A stretch of DNA of 64,000 bases from an uncultured Eubacteriales bacterium. GTDB lineage: Bacteria > Bacillota > Clostridia > Christensenellales > Aristaeellaceae. The DNA lies in contig OMZY01000007.1 of the NCBI GenBank assembly GCA_900315675.1, forward strand, positions 62,001-126,000, written 5' to 3'. The notes beneath the pieces are model-generated. The model saw only the letters and a program-made list of their open reading frames with translations, had not been told where the DNA came from and ran no database searches. Position 1 is the stretch's first letter; each line of letters opens with the position of its first letter. Shown one piece after another: positions 57,496 to 64,000 of the stretch. Made by a program: the position numbers and the translations under genes.

Positions 57496-57524
57496 GGAAG
57501 GCCGGGGATCATCCCCGGCCTTCC
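57496..57524. terminator. Bidirectional terminator
   Basis: A 14-bp perfect GGAAGGCCGGGGAT stem with a 1-nt loop touches the stop codon of the convergent diguanylate cyclase gene. Confidence 0.85.
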
Positions 57525-59144
57525 TTAGTTTGCTTTTTTCTGTTCCCTTTTGTTCTCATACATGAGCCTGTCTGCGCGGCGAACCACGTCCTCCACACAT
57601 TCGTCCTGCTTCGGATCGTAGACCGCCATTCCGCGGGCAACATGGATTCTTTCCCAGGGTTCCCTGCCGACGGCGCGCAGGTCATAGCAGCACTGATCAA
57701 ACTGCTCCAGCAGTTCGTCCCTGCGCTCATATTCCCGTTTCCGGAGAATGGCGGCAAACTCATCCCCGCCGATCCGGAATACAGGACTGTGGGAGAAAAC
57801 CTGGCAGATGGTGGCGCAGGCTCTCTTCAGGTAAAGGTCGCCCTTGTCATGGCCGTACCGGTCATTGATCACCTTCAGGTCATTGCAGTCAAAGAAACAG
57901 ACGGCAAAGGGAGGAAGGCCCTGTCCCTCCTCCGCATCCTTCTTCAGATCCTGCAGGAAGAGGTTGAACGCGCCCAGGTTGCGCACCGCCGTCAGTGCGT
58001 CTCCGTACGCCAGGTCATTCAGGTTGCGGATATAGCCTTTCAGGTGGGTAATCAGTTTATTGAAGGCGCCGGTCAGGATGCCGACCTCGTCATTGGTCCG
58101 TTTCTCCAGGGTGACGTCGTAATTGCCGGCGTTCACTTCCTCCGCGGCCTTGGTCAGCTGCCGGAGCGGCCGGGTAAGATGACCGGAAAGGAGGGAGGCA
58201 GCCAGGACCACAAAAACCAGCAGGATTGCGGAGACAATCAGCAGCTCCCGGATCCAGTTGTGCCATTCCTCATTGATTTCCGACAGGGGCACCGTCACGT
58301 TCAGGCGGGCTCCGCTGCTCAGCGGCAGCCAGACCGCCTGCTTTTCCACATTGTTGTAGGTGTAGCGGATCAGCGCGCTCTCCTCCAGCATGCCGTAGGG
58401 CGTTTCCTTTTTGTTTTCGTCCTCCAGCTCTTCCTGGGTCATGCGCGGATGGTAAATTATCAATCCTTCGGAATCATTGATAAAAGCATAACCGCTGGTG
58501 TATGGCCGGATGTTGTCCACCAGCTTCGCCATGGTCGAATAATCGATCTCCATGCCGACGACGCCCACAAAAGTTCCCCGGCAGTAGACCGGAACATTGT
58601 AGGAAAGCACCCGCACATCCAGGTTGTCCGTAATATAGGGCCGCAGCCAGACCGCCCGGCCGGTGGATTTCGGAACGGTGAACCACACCAGGGCGGAAGT
58701 ATCCTCCGTGTCATAGAGCGTGATATCCGTTACCTCATGCTCCTCAAAGCCTTCCCCGTCCAGGTTGGTGTACCAGAAGCCCTTTACATCGGCCGAAACC
58801 GCCGGATCAATCCGATAGTAATAGGTCAGGACGCCGTTGGTTCTTTTCGCTGTTTTCGCAAAAATGTCCCGGGTTCTGTCCACATGTGCCTGAAGCTCTT
58901 CCCCCTCCAGGCTTTTCAGGTCGCCGTCCACAAAGGATGATACAATCTCCACGGACTGCGCCACGCTGTCGTAATAGGCGTTCAGGTTTTTCTGTCCGGT
59001 TTCACAAAGAAGGCGGAGCGTCCGCTCCGCGTTCGTTTCAGCCATGCTTCTGATCGCCAGGGCTCCGAGAAGTATCGCGACGGTCAGCGCGACGGCAACC
59101 GCGCATACGGTCAGGGTGGTTACTTTGGCTCTGATAGATTTCAC
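57525..59144 (-). CDS. Diguanylate cyclase with dCache-like sensor and HAMP
   Basis: The 539-residue protein has a transmembrane helix at about 10-32, an extracytoplasmic dCache-type sensor (to about 295, with WLRPYITDN and GVVGMEIDY), a second helix, a HAMP domain (TRPLRQLTKAAEEVNAGNYD) and a C-terminal GGDEF domain (RIGGDEFAAIL). It makes c-di-GMP from GTP. The position of the RxxD inhibitory site, five residues before GGDEF, reads SHSP, so product inhibition is probably missing. The GTG start overlaps the stop of the Na/Pi transporter gene. Confidence 0.93.
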   Translation of the reverse strand: MKSIRAKVTTLTVCAVAVALTVAILLGALAIRSMAETNAERTLRLLCETGQKNLNAYYDSVAQSVEIVSSFVDGDLKSLEGEELQAHVDRTRDIFAKTAKRTNGVLTYYYRIDPAVSADVKGFWYTNLDGEGFEEHEVTDITLYDTEDTSALVWFTVPKSTGRAVWLRPYITDNLDVRVLSYNVPVYCRGTFVGVVGMEIDYSTMAKLVDNIRPYTSGYAFINDSEGLIIYHPRMTQEELEDENKKETPYGMLEESALIRYTYNNVEKQAVWLPLSSGARLNVTVPLSEINEEWHNWIRELLIVSAILLVFVVLAASLLSGHLTRPLRQLTKAAEEVNAGNYDVTLEKRTNDEVGILTGAFNKLITHLKGYIRNLNDLAYGDALTAVRNLGAFNLFLQDLKKDAEEGQGLPPFAVCFFDCNDLKVINDRYGHDKGDLYLKRACATICQVFSHSPVFRIGGDEFAAILRKREYERRDELLEQFDQCCYDLRAVGREPWERIHVARGMAVYDPKQDECVEDVVRRADRLMYENKREQKKAN

Positions 59145-60925
59145 GGGGTTTCTTCCTTCTTTTTAGGTATATATTTGAGGGTGTATTCTTCCAGGTAATC
59201 TTCATAGTGATGGGGATGGCCCTCGTGCATGGATTCTGTCAGTTCATGCACGTCCAGGGAGTCGCTGATCAGATCCACAATCACGATGGCAATGTTGGAG
59301 CAATGGTCGCTGACGCGTTCAAAATCCGCGATCAGGTCATTGAACACATAGCCCTGGCCGATAGTGCACTTGCCCTTCTGCAGGCGGGCGGTATGCTTGT
59401 CCCTCATCCGGCGGCAGACCTTGTCGATGGTCTGCTCCAGCGGTTCCACCCGGTAGGCTTCCTCTACGTCATCGTTCAGGAAGCTTTCAAAGGTGATATT
59501 CATGATTTCCTTAATCGCGTCGGTCAGGTTTTCCATTTCCTTCGTTCCCTTATCGGAGAAGGAAATATTCTTTTCCTTCAGTTCCTGCGCCCGTTCGGCA
59601 ATATTCAGCGCATGGTCGCTGATGCGTTCCAGGTCTGTGATGGCGCGCAGGTACTGGCTGACCGCCTTGTTCTGCGTCTCTGTCATTTCACGGGCTGTCA
59701 GCTTCATCAGGTAGCTGCCGATTTTATCCTCATACCGGTCCACAATGCCTTCCAGCGTGGCCACTTCGTCAAATTCTTTTTCAGAGAAGTTGTCCAGCAG
59801 GGCAATAGCCATATCCATGGACTTCTGCGTCAGCTCCGCCATTTTATTGATGGTCAGCCGGGTCTGTTCAACCGCCAGGGTGGGATACGCAAGGAAACGT
59901 TCCTCCAGCCGATCCATATCCCGGGTGTTTGCCTCGTCCGCCGGATTGCCGGGGATCAGGGCGATCATCAGCTTCTCAATCAGCGGGATGAACAGCGCCA
60001 GCACGATAATGGTGGATATCCGGAACAGGGTATTCAGCAGGGCGATGGAGAACATATCCATCACTTTATTCATGAAGGCGAACCGCAGCACCGCGTTCAG
60101 AATATAGAACACAGTGGCGAACAGGATCACCTGCAGGACCTCAATCACCAGGTAGGATACGGCCGTGCGCCTGCCGTCCCGGGAAGAACCCATACCGGAA
60201 AGCAGCACCGGTACCGATCCGCCGATGGCGATACCCAGGATGATGGGCAGCGCCACATCAAAAGTAATCAGGCCTGTAGCGGACAGCGCCTGCAGGATAC
60301 CGACGGAAGCAGAAGCGCTCTGGAGCACAGCGGTAAAGACAATACCGATCAGGATCCCCAGGAACGGATTGGAAAAGCTGGTCAGGAAGGAGATAAAGCC
60401 AGGATCCTCCTTCAGGACCGAAACCGAACCGCTCATGGTTTTCATGCCGAACATCAGCACCGCAAAACCCATGAGGATATCCGCCGCGTGATGCACGCCG
60501 CGCTTTTTGGAGATATGTTTCATCAGGATTGCGCCGATAGCCGTCAGGGCCGCCAGCGCCTCCGTGCTCAGCAGCTGCAGGAAGGGGGAGGTTCCGCCTC
60601 CGGACATGCCGGAAAGGCAGATAATCCAGCCCGTAATACTGGTACCGATGATTGCGCCCATGATAATGGCGATGGCCTGGCGCAGTTTCATCATGGCCGA
60701 GTTCACAAAGCCGACCACCATGACGCTGGTGGCGGAAGAGGACTGGATCACCGCGGTGACCCCCGCACCAAGCAAAATGCCCTTAAGCGGTGTGGAGGAA
60801 AGCCGGTACAGAATCAGTTCCAGCTTATTGCCGGCAACTTTTTTCAGTCCGTCACCCATCAGCGACATACCGTACAGGAACATCGCCACCCCACCCAGGA
60901 GCAATACAAAATCCAAAAGTTCCAT
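59141..60925 (-). CDS. Na/Pi cotransporter family protein with PhoU-like domain
   Basis: The 594-residue protein has two Na_Pi_cotrans repeats with the QSSSATSVMVVGFVN and QSASASVGILQAL motifs, about nine membrane helices, and a C-terminal PhoU-like helical domain (after about 350). It probably takes up, or in some family members exports, inorganic phosphate with sodium. The ATG at 60925 has GGAGGG upstream. It is co-transcribed with the diguanylate cyclase and divergent from polyphosphate kinase. Confidence 0.93.
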   Translation of the reverse strand: MELLDFVLLLGGVAMFLYGMSLMGDGLKKVAGNKLELILYRLSSTPLKGILLGAGVTAVIQSSSATSVMVVGFVNSAMMKLRQAIAIIMGAIIGTSITGWIICLSGMSGGGTSPFLQLLSTEALAALTAIGAILMKHISKKRGVHHAADILMGFAVLMFGMKTMSGSVSVLKEDPGFISFLTSFSNPFLGILIGIVFTAVLQSASASVGILQALSATGLITFDVALPIILGIAIGGSVPVLLSGMGSSRDGRRTAVSYLVIEVLQVILFATVFYILNAVLRFAFMNKVMDMFSIALLNTLFRISTIIVLALFIPLIEKLMIALIPGNPADEANTRDMDRLEERFLAYPTLAVEQTRLTINKMAELTQKSMDMAIALLDNFSEKEFDEVATLEGIVDRYEDKIGSYLMKLTAREMTETQNKAVSQYLRAITDLERISDHALNIAERAQELKEKNISFSDKGTKEMENLTDAIKEIMNITFESFLNDDVEEAYRVEPLEQTIDKVCRRMRDKHTARLQKGKCTIGQGYVFNDLIADFERVSDHCSNIAIVIVDLISDSLDVHELTESMHEGHPHHYEDYLEEYTLKYIPKKKEETP

Positions 60926-61184
60926 TTTTCTTACCCTCCATCTGCGTGTTTCCCTGACATGCCCCATGCACGTCCGCGCAGTTCTGCCCATTTTTCACTT
61001 TTCGATGTGATTCTACCACATGAATCCGTTGCTCCGCAAGGCCGGGAAGCCTGTGCAGCGGATTTTTCTCCTTCCTTTTTCTTTTCCGCTATGATAAGAT
61101 GAAGAAAAGCCAGCCAAACAAAAGCCGCCGTTCCCGCCTTCTTTCCGGCAGGAACTTCACGGCGCTTAAAGGAACGGAGAACAT
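60926..61184. other. Divergent region between phosphate transporter and ppk
   Basis: The region has TATGAT at 61090-61095 as a likely -10 for ppk and no clear Pho-box type repeat. No gene is seen. Confidence 0.4.
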
Positions 61185-63350
61185 ATGTCATCAGAGAAAA
61201 AGAACAAACACAACGGTCAGACCTCTTCCGAAAACGTGTATATCAACCGGGAGCTGAGCTGGCTGGAATTTAACCGGCGCGTGCTGCTGGAAGCCGCCGA
61301 TCCGCATGTTCCCCTGCTGGAACGGCTCAAGTTCCTGATGATCTACCAGTCCAACCTGGAGGAATTCTACCGTGTACGCATCGGCATCCTGACCCACCGG
61401 GCCATGCTGACGCCGGACAGCGGTGATCCGGTTTCCGGTATGCTGCCGGAAGCTCAGATTACGGCTGCCCTGCTGATCACCCGGGAACAGCAGACCCTGA
61501 TGGAAAACATCTGGAAGGGTATCCGGGAAGAGCTGCACGAAAACAAGATCGATGTGCTGGATTTCCGGAAGATCAGCAAGGTGGACGAGCTGATGAGCAA
61601 AAAGCTCTTCGGCGATATCCGGGACCTGCTTTTCCCGAAGATCATCCCGGCCGACCAGCCCCTGCCTTTCCTGTGGAACGGGGAAGGCAACGTGGTCGCG
61701 TTCCTCGGCCGCGGCACGGAGCAGAAAATCTGCATTATCCCGCTCCACCGGATCCCGGCCTATCAGAGCTTTGAGATTGACGGCTGCCAGAAGATTGTAC
61801 TGACTGCCCAGTTGGTTCGGCACTTCCTGCCGCTGCTGCTGAAAAAGGAAACCATTGTCCAGTCCGCCGTCGTGGACGTGACCCGGAACGCGGACGTCTT
61901 TTTCTCCAGCATGGAGGACCGGGCGGACGATAACTTCCGTGACAAGATTTCAGGTATGCTGAGCAAGCGGAAACGGGAAATGCCGGTGCGCGTCCGCATC
62001 TTCGGCAAGCTGACAGACCCCGCCCGCTCCCTCCTGATCCGGAAACTCCGGGTGCCGGAGGACCGGGTGTTCACGCAGGCCGTTCCCTTTGACCTGTCCT
62101 TCCGTTCCTGCATCGGCGGGCCTGCGTCCTTCCGTTATCCGGACCGGAAACCCTCCAGGGATATCGGCCTGAAAAAGGGCGAGTATTTTTCCTATATTGA
62201 GAAGCATGACCTGCTGCTCAGTTTTCCCTTCCAGAGTATGATGTCCTTTGTGGACCTGATCTACGAAGCGGCGGACGATCCGGACGTACGGTCCATCAAA
62301 ATCACGCTGTACCGGATGAGCGGCAGCAGCAAGATTGCCGCGGCGCTGGCCTATGCCGCCGACCGGGGCAAGGACGTGCTGTGCCTGCTGGAGCTGCGGG
62401 CCCGCTTTGACGAACAGAACAATATTGACTATTCCGAAATGCTGGAGGACGCGGGCTGCCGCGTCATTTACGGCCTGCCGGACCAGAAGGTGCACAGCAA
62501 GCTGTGCGTCATCACCCGGCAGAAAGGAATGATCCTGAACCGCATCACCCAGGTCGGCACCGGCAACTATAACGAAGTGACCGGCGAACAGTATACCGAC
62601 CTGTCCCTGATCACCGCCCGGGAAGAGGTTGGCCGCGAAGCCGAGGCCGCCTTCGCCGCACTGGAAAACGGCGAGATCCCGCCGGAAGCCCAGGCGCTGT
62701 GGATCGCTCCGCTGAGTTTCAAGCCCCGGGTGCTGGAAATGCTGGACCGGGAAATCGAAAAGGGAGAAAACGGCCGCGTGGCCATCAAGATCAACTCCCT
62801 GAACAACCGCGAAGTGATGGAAAAGCTGATCGAATGCTCCCGGGCCGGCGTAAAGGTGGAGCTGTTCATCCGCGGGATCTGTTCCCTCCGCCCCGGCATT
62901 CCCGGCATGACAGACAACATCACCGTCCGGGGCGTGATCGGACGGTGGCTGGAGCATTCCCGGATCTACAGTTTCGGGGAAGGCGAAGACCAGCGGCTGT
63001 TCATCGGTTCCGGCGACCTGCTGAACCGGAACCTGGAGCGGCGGGTGGAAGCCTTCATTGAAGCGGTGACCCCGGATACCCGGGAACAGCTGAACGAAAT
63101 CCTGGACGCCCTGCGGAACGACAGGGAAAAATCCTGGCTGATGCAGCCGGACGGCACCTATGTCCGGGAAGAAGGCGGCGAGGGCACCTCGTCCCAGGAA
63201 GCGCTCTACCGCTACTTCAGCAACCGGAAGGTGTCGCTGACGGAGGGGACACCCGAAAAGGAAGAAAAATACGTGAATGAAACGGAAGAACCTGTGGAAA
63301 AGGCCAGCGGACTCTTCGGCTGGCTCAGACAAATCATCCGGAAAGGATGA
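61185..63350 (+). CDS. ppk1: Polyphosphate kinase 1
   Basis: The 721-residue protein has the PPK1 order: N-terminal domain (YINRELSWLEFNRRVLLEA), head domain, and two C-terminal phospholipase D-like domains with the autophosphorylated histidine in QKVHSKLCVITR and the second histidine in WLEHSRIYSF. It polymerises the terminal phosphate of ATP into polyphosphate, reversibly. A tail of about 50 acidic residues is extra. GGAACGGAG lies 5-6 nt before the ATG. It is divergent from the phosphate transporter, a logical pairing. Confidence 0.96.
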   Translation: MSSEKKNKHNGQTSSENVYINRELSWLEFNRRVLLEAADPHVPLLERLKFLMIYQSNLEEFYRVRIGILTHRAMLTPDSGDPVSGMLPEAQITAALLITREQQTLMENIWKGIREELHENKIDVLDFRKISKVDELMSKKLFGDIRDLLFPKIIPADQPLPFLWNGEGNVVAFLGRGTEQKICIIPLHRIPAYQSFEIDGCQKIVLTAQLVRHFLPLLLKKETIVQSAVVDVTRNADVFFSSMEDRADDNFRDKISGMLSKRKREMPVRVRIFGKLTDPARSLLIRKLRVPEDRVFTQAVPFDLSFRSCIGGPASFRYPDRKPSRDIGLKKGEYFSYIEKHDLLLSFPFQSMMSFVDLIYEAADDPDVRSIKITLYRMSGSSKIAAALAYAADRGKDVLCLLELRARFDEQNNIDYSEMLEDAGCRVIYGLPDQKVHSKLCVITRQKGMILNRITQVGTGNYNEVTGEQYTDLSLITAREEVGREAEAAFAALENGEIPPEAQALWIAPLSFKPRVLEMLDREIEKGENGRVAIKINSLNNREVMEKLIECSRAGVKVELFIRGICSLRPGIPGMTDNITVRGVIGRWLEHSRIYSFGEGEDQRLFIGSGDLLNRNLERRVEAFIEAVTPDTREQLNEILDALRNDREKSWLMQPDGTYVREEGGEGTSSQEALYRYFSNRKVSLTEGTPEKEEKYVNETEEPVEKASGLFGWLRQIIRKG

Positions 63351-63354
63351 TTTG
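63330..63354 (+). terminator. Stop-codon palindrome after ppk1
   Basis: A 10-bp CAAATCATCC/GGATGATTTG stem with loop GGAAA includes the TGA at 63348-63350. It is followed by the AATTCAG tract. Confidence 0.65.
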
Positions 63355-63509
63355 TAATTCAGAATTCAGAATTTAGAATTCAGAATCAATGCTTTCCAAC
63401 GCTTCTTCTTATAGGTATTGATACCGCTAAAAAAATCCCGCAGCAAAAGATAAAACCGCTGATTATAGAGATGCGCACTATATAATTATGAATTGTGAAT
63501 TATGAATTG
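63355..63509. repeat. AATTCA-ended inverted-repeat element, copy 2
   Basis: The left end is AATTCAG/AATTTAG units (63356-63385). The right end is TAATTATGAATTGTGAATT followed by ATGAATT (63484-63509). The core is about 100 bp. The right end and adjacent AAACCGCTGAT resemble copy 1 at 46977-47127. It sits directly upstream of the kinase gene. Confidence 0.65.
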
Positions 63510-63532
63510 ATCTGACTGGAGGAGAAGAAACC

Positions 63533-64000
63533 ATGGCTGAAAAGTACAACATCTGCCTGGATGTAGGCGGCACAAAAGTACTGGGCGCGATTTTTGATGA
63601 GAAGGATCAAATCATCTACCGCCTGAAAAAACGGTCCAAGAGCGGCGGCTCCGCCTCAGCCGATGTGGAAAAGGTCATCATCGACGTGGTGGAGGAAATG
63701 ATCAAGGAATCCGGCATCGACCGGAAAAAGCTGAACGCCGTGGCTTCCTGTGCTCCCGGGGTCATTGACCAGGAAAACGGCATCGTACTCTTTACGCCGA
63801 ACCTTCCCTGGCGGGACTATGACATGGCCGGCGCCATGCGCAAGCAGTTCGGCGTGCCCTTCTATGTGGGCAACGACGTAAACCTGGGCGTGCTGGGTGA
63901 ATATCACTTCGGCGCCGCCCGCGGATATAAAAACATCGTCGGTTTCTTCGTGGGCACCGGCCTGGGCGGCGGCCTGATCCTGAACGGTTCTCTTTTCACA
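63533..64000 (+). CDS. ROK family sugar kinase (glucokinase-like), 3' end outside window
   Basis: The visible 156 residues show the ROK/ASKHA fold: phosphate-1 motif CLDVGGTKVLGAIFDE, catalytic VGNDVNLGVLGEYHFGAA and GFFVGTGLGGGLILNG. ROK glucokinases phosphorylate glucose with ATP. The C-terminal zinc-binding ROK signature would lie beyond 64000, so the exact type is open. GGAGGAG is 7-10 nt before the ATG at 63533. It lies just downstream of the AATTCA element. Confidence 0.92.
   Translation, partial: MAEKYNICLDVGGTKVLGAIFDEKDQIIYRLKKRSKSGGSASADVEKVIIDVVEEMIKESGIDRKKLNAVASCAPGVIDQENGIVLFTPNLPWRDYDMAGAMRKQFGVPFYVGNDVNLGVLGEYHFGAARGYKNIVGFFVGTGLGGGLILNGSLFT

Overview
The window is 64 kb of GC-rich (roughly 55-60 %) DNA from a Gram-positive-type anaerobe, most likely a gut or rumen member of the Clostridia (Bacillota). 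The reasons are strong AGGAGG ribosome binding sites, ECF sigma factors paired with membrane partners, several BspA-type leucine-rich-repeat surface proteins, a VanW-family protein, a DUF3021/LytTR pair, and a complete [FeFe]-hydrogenase maturation operon. A rumen lineage such as Aristaeella-like Christensenellales would fit, but that is inference. No rRNA, tRNA, CRISPR array or prophage was seen. Genes lie on both strands in short operons, most ending in clear hairpin terminators.

Layout. 1-4.6 kb: end of an unknown gene, a punctuated hairpin array, an ABC-2 exporter with a LytTR/DUF3021 regulatory pair, a flavodoxin, and a REP-associated transposase with its own palindromic repeats. 4.7-15.6 kb: an SH3/RCC1-like secreted protein, GNAT acetyltransferase, VanW protein with a Q/P/Y-rich tail, metallo-hydrolase, small proteins, a deformylase-like protein, alpha/beta hydrolase, Crp/Fnr regulator and flotillin. 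15.8-20.4 kb: BspA-LRR surface proteins, one of them 1105 residues with five modules. 20.5-26.8 kb: Cas4-like nuclease, ABC exporter, M28 peptidase, patatin. 26.9-42.4 kb: four ECF sigma/membrane-partner modules in 15.5 kb, interleaved with a beta-helix protein plus two-component system, a two-gene ABC exporter and a C39-type peptidase. 42.4-47 kb: NAD(P)HX repair enzyme, a second hairpin array, and an XRE/TPR regulator with an MFS transporter. 47.1-51.3 kb: TM1266-hydF-hydE-hydG. 51.4-55.9 kb: divergent ZIP and ZnuACB-type metal uptake genes. 56-57.4 kb: another LRR protein. 57.5-63.4 kb: diguanylate cyclase and Na/Pi symporter, divergent from polyphosphate kinase. 63.5 kb to the end: partial ROK sugar kinase.

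How the parts connect. Three LRR genes far apart (starts at 16305, 20419 and 56179), plus a small gene at 25137, carry the same direct-repeat box (TGTAAM-N5-TGTAAA) in the same orientation at helically phased distances from their -10 elements, which suggests one OmpR-family-controlled surface regulon. The metal genes share DtxR/MntR-like palindromes. The LytTR gene sits beside a 21-bp-period direct repeat in front of the ABC exporter it probably controls.

The most unusual sequence-level themes are three. (i) Two arrays of unrelated perfect palindromes are joined by constant TGAATT/AATTCAC-type linkers. (ii) Six terminator-like palindromes contain the stop codon of the preceding gene. (iii) Two AATTCA-rich inverted-repeat elements lie between gene ends and the next promoter.
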